DNA of 64,000 bases from Clostridiales bacterium (GCA_017550385.1 JAFZPJ010000040.1:1-64000), one strand, 5' to 3'; positions 25,617-34,245 are shown, counted from the first letter of the stretch. Notes: generated by a model from the letters alone, not told the origin. A program made the numbers and translations.

Positions 25617-26810
25617 TCACAAACCGCAGAACTCGAGTCCGAGGATAGAATATTTGATAAACTTTCCGGACCTGCTTATGAATTCATCAGGCCAGTGGCC
25701 CGCCATCTTCTCCTCATCCGTAAGAAGATCGGTGTTGAACAGAAGTGCGTTGGAATACTGCACGGCATCGCTTCCTATGGCACGGCCGCACCAGCTGATA
25801 TTATTCTCCGCAAGGAAGTTAAGCCATTCCTGCGCCTCATCGATATAGAGAACGCTGGAACCCGTCACATCAGTCGTATTCCACTCGGTAACAAATACGC
25901 AGACTTCATTGTCGATCGCTTCCTGAAGATATCCGAGCTGCTTCTCGCCGTCAGTTCCTGCGCTGAAGTGGAATGAATATGCGATATTGTCTTCATCTAT
26001 CGGATCATCAGATGCCGTATCTACATCACGGCACTGTGAAGGTGTTCCGACGATGATTATGTTGTCAGGATCGTTCTCACGGATAACATCGATAAGATCT
26101 TCGGCATAAGGCTTGATGCAGTCGTCCCAGTCTACGGTCTCGTCTTCATCGTCAAAATACGTTCCGCCGGGCTCATTGCAGATCTCGTAGAGAACATTGG
26201 GCTGTTCACCGTAGAGAGCCGAGAAACGAGAGAAGAAGTCAACGGCTGCGTCCTTGTATTCATTAGGGTCACCATCAGTCGTTATATGCCAGTCGATTAT
26301 CACGTATATTCCCTGTGATATGCACAGATCCGTGATCTGGCAGGCAAGATTGAAGTAACCGTCAGGATCGTTTATGTAATCGTTGCCGTCATCAGATGTG
26401 GTCTGTACGGCGATCCTTAACACCTGTACTCCCCAGTCCTCAGCAAGAGTCTTTACTGTCTCCTCACTGAAGAATCCGTCTACGCACTGATTGAGACCGT
26501 ATGTGCTGATACCCTTGAGCTGAACGACATCTCCGTTCTCGGATACGATGGTCGTTCCGTCAACAGACAGCTGGCCGTACTTGGCAACAGGCATCTCCGT
26601 CACCATTGCAGTGCTGTAAGGACCATGCAAAGGCTCGGTCTCTTCTATCGTCGTCTCCGAGGGTTCCGGAGGCGGGAGCGTTGTCTCGGTAGGATTTGTG
26701 GGGATCTCTGAAGGAAGCGTCTCGGCAGGAAGCTTCTTGGAACACCCTGCCAAAGCGGCGGACATGACTAATACCGCGCACAATATAAGTGATACCGCTT
26801 TATTGTTCAT
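25617..26810 (-). CDS. GH5-family glycoside hydrolase lipoprotein (endoglucanase-like)
   Basis: This 397-residue protein has a lipobox (LAGC, Cys23), a Pro/Thr/Glu-rich linker to about residue 70, and a GH5 TIM-barrel. The likely acid/base is E213 in YEICNEP and the nucleophile E309 in FVTEW. The closest subfamily pattern is GH5_2 (cellulases), with VLRIAVQ and SFHFSAGT strands. The usual W-N-x-S-D-K segment near the end is replaced by WCGRAIGSD, so the substrate may not be plain cellulose. It is cell-anchored, with no dockerin or binding module. The gene begins the transcript that continues into the response regulator, kinase and binding protein, which suggests that the enzyme product is what the sensor detects. 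Confidence 0.85.
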   Translation of the reverse strand: MNNKAVSLILCAVLVMSAALAGCSKKLPAETLPSEIPTNPTETTLPPPEPSETTIEETEPLHGPYSTAMVTEMPVAKYGQLSVDGTTIVSENGDVVQLKGISTYGLNQCVDGFFSEETVKTLAEDWGVQVLRIAVQTTSDDGNDYINDPDGYFNLACQITDLCISQGIYVIIDWHITTDGDPNEYKDAAVDFFSRFSALYGEQPNVLYEICNEPGGTYFDDEDETVDWDDCIKPYAEDLIDVIRENDPDNIIIVGTPSQCRDVDTASDDPIDEDNIAYSFHFSAGTDGEKQLGYLQEAIDNEVCVFVTEWNTTDVTGSSVLYIDEAQEWLNFLAENNISWCGRAIGSDAVQYSNALLFNTDLLTDEEKMAGHWPDEFISRSGKFIKYSILGLEFCGL

Positions 26811-26828
26811 GTCACGCTCCCCGTAAAC

Positions 26829-27491
26829 TTATTCTTCGATCGTTACGATCTCGCCGGCCTTCTTATAGATAGACTTGGGCGCTACGGTGCCTCTTACCAT
26901 CGACAGAGGATAGATCCTCGAACCGCGTCCGATGACTGTGCCGGGGTTAAGGACACTGCCGCATCCGACTTCAACATTGTCGCCGAGGATGGCAGCAAAC
27001 TTCTTAAGACCGGTAGCGATGTCTCCGCCCTCAAACTTTACATGTACAAGGGTCTTGTCAGACTTAACGTTGGATGTGATAGATCCTGCGCCCATGTGTG
27101 ACTTGTAACCCAGTACGGAGTCACCTACATAGTTATAATGAGGAACCTGAACGTTATCAAAGAGGATTACATTCTTGAGCTCGGTAGAGTTACCTACTAC
27201 GCAGTGAGTTCCTACGATGGCGCTTCCTCTGATGAAAGCGCACTGTCTTACTTCAGTCTCGGGTCCGATGATGACCGGACCCTTGATATAAGCCGTATCA
27301 AATACCGTGGCACTCTTAGCGATCCAGATATCCTCTCCCTTCTGCTCATAGACCTCGGGATCCAGCGTGGGTCCGATCTGTCTGATGAAGTCTGCAATAC
27401 CGGGAAGGACTTCCCAGGGATACTGCTTTCCTTCAAAAAGCGGTGCCGCAATGGTGTGCGACAGGTCAAGGTATTCACTGATCTCAAACAT
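26829..27491 (-). CDS. Left-handed beta-helix (hexapeptide-repeat) protein, nucleotidyl/acyltransferase-like
   Basis: The 220-residue protein consists of a short N-terminal region and a left-handed beta-helix built of hexapeptide repeats (about residues 55-205: IWIAKSATVF, VIIGPETEVRQCAFI, VEVGCGSVLNPGTVI). It resembles the C-terminal half of GlmU-type UDP-sugar pyrophosphorylases without the nucleotidyltransferase domain. Members of this group may acetylate sugar phosphates or serve as regulatory subunits; the reaction cannot be fixed. GAGSITSNVK resembles the acetyl-CoA loop of such proteins. It lies after the cyclase fusion gene; in many Bacillota cdaA is linked to cell-wall sugar genes (glmM), so a role in UDP-GlcNAc supply is plausible. 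Confidence 0.72.
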   Translation of the reverse strand: MFEISEYLDLSHTIAAPLFEGKQYPWEVLPGIADFIRQIGPTLDPEVYEQKGEDIWIAKSATVFDTAYIKGPVIIGPETEVRQCAFIRGSAIVGTHCVVGNSTELKNVILFDNVQVPHYNYVGDSVLGYKSHMGAGSITSNVKSDKTLVHVKFEGGDIATGLKKFAAILGDNVEVGCGSVLNPGTVIGRGSRIYPLSMVRGTVAPKSIYKKAGEIVTIEE

Positions 27492-27522
27492 ATTATGCCT
27501 CCGTGATTAGAGATTGTTATAT

Positions 27523-28950
27523 CTACGACGCAGGGTATATCGTGACAGGCTCGTTCTCCGGGAACTGTCTCTGCACACGGAAATATACGTTGTTCTCTGC
27601 GCTGGATACTATTATGGGACAATTGACGACTCCGGTATCAGTACCAACTCCGGAATAATCCACTGCTACTACGATATCGCTCGCATCTATATTGTCGATA
27701 GTGTCCTTACGTCCGACGATCTCAAGTTCGACCGTATCGATAGGGTAAGACACGGAGACATTAGACGGAACATTGATGTCCTGGTTGATGGGCACCGTTA
27801 TGTTCTTGGTAACGACAGGGTTGTTGTTGATCTGGATATAGAGCCAAAGTGTCAATGACAGGAATATCGACAGAAGGAAGAACAGTACCCTTGTACCTGT
27901 GGGTACACGCTGAGCATTACTGGTCTGATCGGCAGTCTGCGTTCTGATCCTGATCTGCTCGGCTGAACTCTTTACATCTGAATCCGCAGAAACGGCAGAG
28001 ACTGAACCTTCAGCAGCGACCTGAACCTTCTTGCGCTTCATCTTACCGAGGATCTTAGTGATACCCTTCTGTTCCTGTGCGTGCTCTTCAAGGCCGAGAA
28101 GATATGCGAGATTTGCTTCGAGCTCACGGGTATCCTTCATCTCAAAGAGCCTGCCGTTGACTGCGATCGAAGCAGTTCCTCTCTCCTCGGATACGACGAT
28201 AACGACCGTATCGCCCATCTCGCTCGCACCGACGGCAGCTCTGTGTCTGGTGCCATATCTGTCAAGGGAATGCATCGTTACCGAGAGAGGCACATGACAT
28301 CTTGCTGCGACGATCCTGCCGTCCCTGATGAGAAGTCCGCCGTCATGCATCGGAGAACCCTTATAGAAAATGCTCGTGAGCATCGTGGATGTAACTGCAG
28401 AATCAAGCGATACGACATTCTCCTGTGTAAGGAGCTCGTTGAGCTTGGTGTTCCTCTCGATGAGGATAAGTGCGCCGGTATATGTCTTCGCCATCTCACC
28501 GCACGCAGTGCAGATCTCGTTGATGAACGAAGTGAGCCTGGTCCTGTCATCCTCTTCACCGTGCCTTAACGCATCGAGGAATCTCAGAGAAGAGGATCTG
28601 AGACCGACGGTCTCGAGAGCTCTTCTGAGTTCAGGCTGGAACAATACGATGAACAATATCGCAAAGACATACAGGAACGTATTGAAGATGAACCCGACCA
28701 TGTCGAGTCCGATTATTCCGCAGAAAGAAACGAACAACAGGATCAGGACGATACCCTTGATGAGCTGCCATGCCCTGGTCTGTCTTATGAACAGGAGTAT
28801 CCAGTAGAAAAGGAAAGTAACCAGGATAATATCGAGGACATAGCGGATAAAATCCCACGGACTCCCGAAGAAGAGGACTCCGTTGTCGAGGCTCGCGATG
28901 AGCTCGTTGATGAATTCTATTATCTGCGTGATAAACGATTCATTGCTCAC
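27523..28950 (-). CDS. cdaA: Diadenylate cyclase CdaA fused to a YbbR (CdaR-like) domain
   Basis: This 475-residue protein makes cyclic di-AMP from two ATP. It has three N-terminal membrane helices (about 35-105) and a diadenylate cyclase domain (about 108-275) with GTRHR at 233-237. A linker of about 70 residues leads to a fourth membrane helix (353-372) and a single YbbR-like domain outside the membrane (about 380-475). In most Bacillota CdaA is 270 residues and its YbbR-domain regulator CdaR is a separate gene. Here both are one chain. The usual DGA metal motif reads DGG (203-205). The start is a GTG with GGAGG 8 nt upstream. c-di-AMP typically governs potassium and osmolyte balance. Confidence 0.88.
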   Translation of the reverse strand: MSNESFITQIIEFINELIASLDNGVLFFGSPWDFIRYVLDIILVTFLFYWILLFIRQTRAWQLIKGIVLILLFVSFCGIIGLDMVGFIFNTFLYVFAILFIVLFQPELRRALETVGLRSSSLRFLDALRHGEEDDRTRLTSFINEICTACGEMAKTYTGALILIERNTKLNELLTQENVVSLDSAVTSTMLTSIFYKGSPMHDGGLLIRDGRIVAARCHVPLSVTMHSLDRYGTRHRAAVGASEMGDTVVIVVSEERGTASIAVNGRLFEMKDTRELEANLAYLLGLEEHAQEQKGITKILGKMKRKKVQVAAEGSVSAVSADSDVKSSAEQIRIRTQTADQTSNAQRVPTGTRVLFFLLSIFLSLTLWLYIQINNNPVVTKNITVPINQDINVPSNVSVSYPIDTVELEIVGRKDTIDNIDASDIVVAVDYSGVGTDTGVVNCPIIVSSAENNVYFRVQRQFPENEPVTIYPAS

Positions 28951-28981
28951 CTTGAAGACCTCCGCACAAATTATCTTAATA

Positions 28982-28990
28982 ATTATAGCA
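28982..28990 (-). promoter_or_regulatory. Extended -10 promoter element for cdaA
   Basis: The minus strand reads TGCTATAAT, an extended -10 box, about 32 nt before the GTG start of the cyclase gene. The -35 region (TAATTG at a 17-bp spacing) is weak, as is common with extended -10 promoters. Confidence 0.55.
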
Positions 28991-29035
28991 TATTAAGGAA
29001 AATGCAATTAGGAAGTTTTGTGTGAAGTCGGGATA

Positions 29036-29542
29036 TCATGCCCAGGGATCAGCCTCTGCGGGGACTCTGATATCAGACAGGCACTGGATCTCATTCAGGA
29101 ACCACTGGCCGGTGGAAGGCTTCTTACGGAGCTTGATCTGGCGCAGTGAATCCGCACCGGAACTCTGAACGTGCATTACAGCCCAATTCTCATTGGTGAA
29201 TGAATACGGGTTGGAAGCAACGCTTACCGCATAAGGCGTATTGGGAGCATATCCGTTCTCGGGAGTTGCACCTTCGAAGAACGAGAACACCTTATACTGC
29301 TTTCCGTCCAGACGGTCCTTAAGGAACTGCTTCTCAAAAACGGACATCTCCTCCGGTCCCTTGAGGACATTGAGCATCGCAATGGTCGCATCCGTATCCT
29401 TCTCATAATTGCAAAGAACGGCCAGTACCAGCGCCGCAGTCTTATACGGGGAATCGAGCGAAGCTTCCGGCAGCGCACTAAGCTCTGCCTCATTAGCAGG
29501 GAGTGAATCAAAAACAAATCTCTCAAATGTTTTGTCTGACAT
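29036..29542 (-). CDS. DUF6935-like protein of unknown function
   Basis: This 168-residue soluble protein has no signal peptide or membrane segment. The pattern of an N-terminal LPANEAELSALPEASLDSPYKTA stretch in short pieces, then MLNVLKGPEEMS, a central FFEGATPENGY, and the C-terminal STGQWFLNEIQCL...SDIR ending in DPWA, is one I associate with DUF6935, a family from Clostridia without known function. The end of the protein is acidic. It sits 29 nt after the gene at 29572-30582 and may be co-transcribed with it. No catalytic residues stand out. Confidence 0.65.
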   Translation of the reverse strand: MSDKTFERFVFDSLPANEAELSALPEASLDSPYKTAALVLAVLCNYEKDTDATIAMLNVLKGPEEMSVFEKQFLKDRLDGKQYKVFSFFEGATPENGYAPNTPYAVSVASNPYSFTNENWAVMHVQSSGADSLRQIKLRKKPSTGQWFLNEIQCLSDIRVPAEADPWA

Positions 29543-29571
29543 AGCTGTATCTCCTTTGAAAACCAGATTCT

Positions 29572-30582
29572 TTATGTCTCGATGACCTCTACGGTGACCC
29601 GTTTGATCTTCTTGTCCTTGAATGCCAGGAATGATCTTGACCCCAGGATGGCCTTCTGAAGTTCGTCCTTGCCATCTGCATCGTTCATGACATCATAAGG
29701 GAATGTCCCGCCGTCAGTATCAAATTCAACGTTGAGCTGGAGCTGATAGAACTCATCGTCTTCCGTAGGAGTCCAGCGCATGAGATTGAAGATCACTTCA
29801 GGTCCGAATCCTGTTTTAAGATATACCGGTGAAGTCCCTGCGGTATAGCTTATCTCCTCTTCGGGGTTATATTCCGCACCGCTTATGACATCGAAGAAAG
29901 CATTGACCAGTCCTTCCAGATCTTTACAGCCTTTGACAGCCTTTTTGAGCTGCCTGCAAAGGTCTTCCTGATCATCTATTACACGCTCAATATCTTCCCC
30001 GACTTCATCTTCATCAGGTACGATCTGCTTGACCAGGCTGTAACCGTAGGGGGTCTCTTCATAGATCTTCCTGGTCTCCGATCTGAGCGAAGCGGTATCG
30101 CCAATATAATCGAACTTAAAATGATTCACGACGGCTCTTTCCTTAACTGCGATAAACATCTCCATGATCTCGGAGACCTTGTCACCGTCAAGGATATAGT
30201 ATGCAAAGAGCATCGGCTTAACGTTCCTGCCCATTACCAAGTATCTTGTCCCGACAAAATATCCGTCGTAATAGTCGAAGATCTCGTAGTTATCGAGCAT
30301 TCCGCCGATGCGGTTCCATATGCCGCCCAACCGGCCGTCCTTCCTGACAAAGAATGTTATCTTCGAATTCGATCTGAAATCCGGCGAAGAGCTTAACGAG
30401 TTCCAGTACCTTCCGAGGTATTCGCCGTATTTATCATCCTTGATATACTTGTCTATCAACGGGTTTGAACCCGCGCCGAGAACATATTCATCGCAGTTCA
30501 TCAGATCGTTGTCACGGAGACTGTGCGAAGATAAGTAGTCTTCCATGTTCTTGATTATCTCGTCGATATTATTAAGATCCAT
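29572..30582 (-). CDS. Hypothetical soluble protein
   Basis: I do not recognise this 336-residue protein. It is acidic and soluble, with no signal peptide or membrane helix. The first 130 residues look like an alpha/beta domain rich in aromatic residues (YYDGYFVGTRYLVMGRN), the middle (about 190-240) is helical with many charged residues, and the last 90 form likely beta strands (EFYQLQLNVEFDTDGGTFPYD, then KDKKIKRVTVEVIET). It could be a variant of the ligand-free beta domains seen in DUF families of Clostridia. It lies between nagA and the DUF6935-like gene on the same strand with short gaps (12 and 29 nt), so the group may form one transcript. Confidence 0.7.
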   Translation of the reverse strand: MDLNNIDEIIKNMEDYLSSHSLRDNDLMNCDEYVLGAGSNPLIDKYIKDDKYGEYLGRYWNSLSSSPDFRSNSKITFFVRKDGRLGGIWNRIGGMLDNYEIFDYYDGYFVGTRYLVMGRNVKPMLFAYYILDGDKVSEIMEMFIAVKERAVVNHFKFDYIGDTASLRSETRKIYEETPYGYSLVKQIVPDEDEVGEDIERVIDDQEDLCRQLKKAVKGCKDLEGLVNAFFDVISGAEYNPEEEISYTAGTSPVYLKTGFGPEVIFNLMRWTPTEDDEFYQLQLNVEFDTDGGTFPYDVMNDADGKDELQKAILGSRSFLAFKDKKIKRVTVEVIET

Positions 30583-30594
30583 TTTCCTCTCCTT

Positions 30595-31755
30595 CTATAC
30601 CAAATGTCCGTTCGAGAACACATTGGTTATCCTCATATCCTCATCCATTATGATAACATTCGCACGCGCTCCGGGCACGAGTTCCGGAACTTCGAGGTCA
30701 AGACTTCGGTATGGAGCGCTTATCAGAGCATCTGCTATCTTCTCTCTTGCTATCCCGTAGCCATACAGCCTCTGCGCTGCTTCAGAGACGAGCGTTACGG
30801 ATCCCGCCAGCTTGCCGTCAGTTCCGCTGTAAGTCCTGCCGCCTCTGACCTCGACCTCCGCACCTCCGAGGTCATACTTGCCGTCGGGCATTCCTGCGGC
30901 TGACATGCAGTCTGACACTGCCACGACCCTTCCTTCAAACAGCTCGAAAACCATCCGCAGCACAGGGGGCTCTACATGGAACCCGTCACATATGAGTTCA
31001 ACAAACACATCCTTGCTGTCGTAAGCTGCGCCCGGGATCCCCGGAGCACGCTTGAGGCATGGCTCCATTGCATTGAGCATATGAGTTACTGAAGATCCGC
31101 CTTCTGCAAAGAACTTAAGTGCGGTATCGTAATCTGCCGCCGAATGAGCTGCCGACAGAACGTATCTTCCCGCAAACCTCCTGCAATAATCGTCTGCGCC
31201 TTCGAGTTCGGGCGCGATGTCAATGATCTTGATGAGTCCCGGGAAGTCCTTTTCGAGAGATCCGATGAGATCGATACCGGAAGAAAGCGGCATCAGACTG
31301 TCCTTGTCCTGTACACCCGCCTTGTCCGGACTGAGAAACGGACCTTCGAGATGGACACCCAAGATATCCGCGTGAGGTCCTTTGGTGTTTTCCAGAAGAT
31401 CACAGGCATCGGACACGGCCTGCAAAGCCTTGCGTATGCGGTCTTCCGACATCGTCATGGTCGTAGGAAGGAAAGCACTGATACCGCATCTTGCAAGATC
31501 GGAAGACATCTTGACTATGTCTTCTGCCGATGCTCCGGATATATCAATACCAAAGCACCCGTGAATATGGCTGTCAAAGAGACCCGGAGTAATGAATCGG
31601 CCGGTACAGTCTATCATCTCGACCGTGATACCCGATGTATCGGAAGGCTCGGGAAGTATCAGATCAAGCTCGGGATCGAACCAGATGTCTTTCTTCTCAA
31701 AGCAGACTGCCCCGTCACGGATCACAGCAACAGATCCGCCGGTGAGTCTTATCAT
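30595..31755 (-). CDS. nagA: N-acetylglucosamine-6-phosphate deacetylase
   Basis: This 386-residue amidohydrolase removes the acetyl group from GlcNAc-6-phosphate, giving GlcN-6-phosphate for glycolysis or wall synthesis. The family motifs are complete: the metal site DSHIHGCFGIDI, the substrate loop HLEGPFLSPDKAG, AAHSAADYD, THMLNAMEP and the catalytic aspartate in VSDCMSAAG. The length matches NagA. It follows the M28 peptidase gene by 3 nt. No nagB or GlcNAc transporter lies in the window, so it may act in recycling of wall sugars rather than in uptake. Confidence 0.94.
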   Translation of the reverse strand: MIRLTGGSVAVIRDGAVCFEKKDIWFDPELDLILPEPSDTSGITVEMIDCTGRFITPGLFDSHIHGCFGIDISGASAEDIVKMSSDLARCGISAFLPTTMTMSEDRIRKALQAVSDACDLLENTKGPHADILGVHLEGPFLSPDKAGVQDKDSLMPLSSGIDLIGSLEKDFPGLIKIIDIAPELEGADDYCRRFAGRYVLSAAHSAADYDTALKFFAEGGSSVTHMLNAMEPCLKRAPGIPGAAYDSKDVFVELICDGFHVEPPVLRMVFELFEGRVVAVSDCMSAAGMPDGKYDLGGAEVEVRGGRTYSGTDGKLAGSVTLVSEAAQRLYGYGIAREKIADALISAPYRSLDLEVPELVPGARANVIIMDEDMRITNVFSNGHLV

Positions 31756-31758
31756 GGA

Positions 31759-33090
31759 TCAGCCCTCTGCCACCTGGGCGGAAGGAAGCGTCGTCTCTTC
31801 CGTTGCAGCCGGTGTGATGACCGTACTCTCTGTAGGGTTAGCCAGATACTCCTTGTAAGCCTTGGGAGTCATGCCCGAATCAGAACCCTTGTTAAGTGTC
31901 TCGAGCATTACGAAGGCTATCGCATTGATCCTTATCTGAAGGACATCTCCGGACTTGTCGGGTATGCCGTCTTCATCGGTATCCGTATCTTCTTTCCTGA
32001 TGACGGAATCAAGGAGCTCCGTGGAGTCAGCGGGAGTACCCTTGATCTGTCCTCCAAACTCCTGAAGATTAAGGTTCTTGGTATCCTTCATTTCTTCAAG
32101 TGAGGTGAAATTGTAATCATAGCTGTCGAAGAAAACGACAGGTATGCCTGCCTCATCGAATACAACATAATCCGATCTGTTTGCGGAGACTTCGTTATAG
32201 ATATCGATAACGCCGTCACCGTCTAGATCCGTCTTAATGCCGGACTCGTTGTAGTAGATATCGAACTTGTAGTTTGTATAGAGTGTATTCGCATAGCATA
32301 CATCGTAAGTCTGATAGAGTTTGCGGCGCATCGCGTATTTCTTGCCGGATATCAGCGAATTATAGCCTGCCGAAGCATAAACCTTGTCGCCGGCATAGAT
32401 GCTCTCGATGCAGTACATGACTTCGATCTCCGACCTCTCCTCATCCGTGAGGGATTCGTAGAAAGCATAAGCTCCGGCATAATTATCCGAACTTGCGCCA
32501 AAAGCAACATAGTAGACATCGTATCCCATCTCGGAATAATCCTTTGCCTGGGCAAGGGCAGTCATAAGACATCCTATGCCTGACGCATTGTCGGAGATGC
32601 CGTCATAGGAATAAGCCGGGCCTTCAGTCTCAGAAGTCTCTTCGCCTTCTTCTCCCTCTCCTTCAACAGCTTCCGGGACATAGATCATTGCATCGTCGTA
32701 ATGTGCGCCGATTATGGCGATCCTTTTCTCGAGGTTGTAGTTGCCGTTTGCATCTTCAACATAGAATCCGGTGCCTTCGATCTTAACGATATAATTCTGC
32801 GAAGTCTGACCGGAAGATCCTGTGAAGGTCTGTACTTCAGGCTCATATCCCAATTCCTTCATCTTGTCGCAGATATAACTGCCTGCCGAAGCCTCCTCGG
32901 CAGAATAAGCGCTGCGGTTGGGATATTGCGATGCAAGCTCTCTGGCTATATCGGCACCGTATGAACCGTAATCAGCGGGGATGGTCTTCTTTGCTTCGCT
33001 TTCTTTGCACGAAGCGAACGCCAGACATATCGAAGCCGTAAGAATACCGGCTGTTGTTTTCCTAACTATGTTTGCAAGACTGATCTTCAT
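31759..33090 (-). CDS. M28-family zinc peptidase, lipoprotein
   Basis: The 443-residue protein has a lipoprotein signal (lipobox FASC, Cys28) and an M28 aminopeptidase fold. Zinc ligands appear in GAHYDDAM and in SDNASGIG, in the spacing usual for the family. A protease-associated insert may lie between residues 150 and 165, where the chain is very Glu-rich. The last 30 residues are Thr/Glu-rich. It should release amino acids from peptides outside the cell. It sits 13 nt after the AroB-like gene and 3 nt before nagA, so it probably shares their transcript. Confidence 0.85.
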   Translation of the reverse strand: MKISLANIVRKTTAGILTASICLAFASCKESEAKKTIPADYGSYGADIARELASQYPNRSAYSAEEASAGSYICDKMKELGYEPEVQTFTGSSGQTSQNYIVKIEGTGFYVEDANGNYNLEKRIAIIGAHYDDAMIYVPEAVEGEGEEGEETSETEGPAYSYDGISDNASGIGCLMTALAQAKDYSEMGYDVYYVAFGASSDNYAGAYAFYESLTDEERSEIEVMYCIESIYAGDKVYASAGYNSLISGKKYAMRRKLYQTYDVCYANTLYTNYKFDIYYNESGIKTDLDGDGVIDIYNEVSANRSDYVVFDEAGIPVVFFDSYDYNFTSLEEMKDTKNLNLQEFGGQIKGTPADSTELLDSVIRKEDTDTDEDGIPDKSGDVLQIRINAIAFVMLETLNKGSDSGMTPKAYKEYLANPTESTVITPAATEETTLPSAQVAEG

Positions 33091-33103
33091 ATAGATGTAT
33101 CAC

Positions 33104-34156
33104 TCAACCCTTGGGAACTATGACATCAAGCCTTGATGCAAAGAGTTCCATCGCTTCGTTCGCGGTAAGCTGCCTCAGCACCCACTTTCCGCGCTCGGCC
33201 GCGTCATAGTCTACCACATTGACCGTATTGCTCCCAGCCTGCCTCAAGTTCTCTTTGAGAGACTTGAGGATCATGTCTCTTCCTACGCCCTGAAGGGTGA
33301 CCGGAAGTCCGAGCTTGGAATAGACCGAAGCAAGAGGGCTCCTGAGCGCATTGGGAATACAGGAGTACAGACTCAGGGCAAGCGCCTCGCCCTCGGAATA
33401 GTTCATGAACCGGAAGTATCCTTCGATCGCGGCAGCGATCTCATTGCCCAAGGTAAGCAGCCTGGGATTCTTGATCTCGACCGCAGTCCTCGCCGCATAG
33501 ATCCTGTTAAGGAATTCACGAAGGTCAGACTTTTCCGTAAGCCCGGTAACCAAAGACGGATCTGCAAGAAGCGCCAGCCTGATTATCGGAGCATAACCGT
33601 TGGATTTAAATTTGCCCGGAACAGTAGCAAGGAACTTGGGATCTGCAAAGACTGCAGTCGGTTCTGCCTTGATAAAAGCGGCATCCTTATACTTGCCTGA
33701 GTTGAGATAAGCCCTCTCTGCCACCGTGCTCTCGGCCATTGAACCGAGGGTCGTCGGTACTAATATCAGATTGCATCTGCCGGAATAGACGGATGCTGCA
33801 AAAGAAGCGCAGTCGATGATTCCTCCCCCGCCCAAAGCTATGATCCAATCCTGCGCGCCCAGTTCCTGATCTCTTAAGTCAGCTACGATCTCGGATACGG
33901 TCTTAAGGCTCTTGGATGCTTCCTGTGCATCACAGGCAATGAGTCTGGGATGGATATTCCTCAGAATGAACTGATTCTCAAATTCGTTATAGTAATAGCC
34001 GCTTACCTGTCTGTCCGAGATTATGGCTACCTTAAAAGGCGCAGGATCGCTCAGACCAAGGTTATTCTTCTCCAATAGATATCCGGCTACGAATTCCGTG
34101 GCAATGCCGTTGCCGCAGAAACAGTCGTAATTCCTGTTGGCTTCAAGCCTGTCCAA
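33104..34156 (-). CDS. Dehydroquinate-synthase-like protein lacking the metal ligands
   Basis: The 350-residue protein has the AroB/iron-alcohol-dehydrogenase-like fold: an NAD site with GGGGIID (109-115) and a VPTTLGSMAEST segment (134-145) that follows AroB. The active site is not kept. AroB GLAEVIK becomes GYAPIIR (187-193), losing the metal-binding Glu and the catalytic Lys. The GHTxGHAIE region reads GNEIAAAIE (237-245), and HGEA becomes EGEA (255-258), so both metal His are gone. It is therefore unlikely to be a 3-dehydroquinate synthase. It might bind NAD as a regulator or catalyse another reaction. The start is TTG with TAGGAGG 7 nt upstream. It is divergent from gltX. Confidence 0.75.
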   Translation of the reverse strand: MDRLEANRNYDCFCGNGIATEFVAGYLLEKNNLGLSDPAPFKVAIISDRQVSGYYYNEFENQFILRNIHPRLIACDAQEASKSLKTVSEIVADLRDQELGAQDWIIALGGGGIIDCASFAASVYSGRCNLILVPTTLGSMAESTVAERAYLNSGKYKDAAFIKAEPTAVFADPKFLATVPGKFKSNGYAPIIRLALLADPSLVTGLTEKSDLREFLNRIYAARTAVEIKNPRLLTLGNEIAAAIEGYFRFMNYSEGEALALSLYSCIPNALRSPLASVYSKLGLPVTLQGVGRDMILKSLKENLRQAGSNTVNVVDYDAAERGKWVLRQLTANEAMELFASRLDVIVPKG

Positions 34157-34182
34157 AGGATTACCTCCTAATAAAAGTTAAT

Positions 34183-34210
34183 TTGTATCTTACCACAAAA
34201 GTGATAGAAT
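34183..34210 (+). promoter_or_regulatory. Promoter of gltX
   Basis: TTGTAT (34183-34188) and TAGAAT (34205-34210) are 16 bp apart, with TG one base before the -10 box (extended -10). The ATG of gltX lies 36 nt further on, with AAGGAG upstream. Confidence 0.6.
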
Positions 34211-34245
34211 TAATCGATATGTCAATCCCGCACAAGGAGCAAGCT

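Noticed and set aside
31144..32103. A 319-codon plus-strand frame over nagA and the M28 gene
   Set aside because: It spans two good minus-strand genes and has no family motif; Arg/Cys-rich composition is typical for an antisense shadow.
33104..34156. Plain annotation as 3-dehydroquinate synthase or glycerol-1-phosphate dehydrogenase
   Set aside because: The metal ligands and the catalytic lysine of AroB are replaced, so a direct functional name would mislead.
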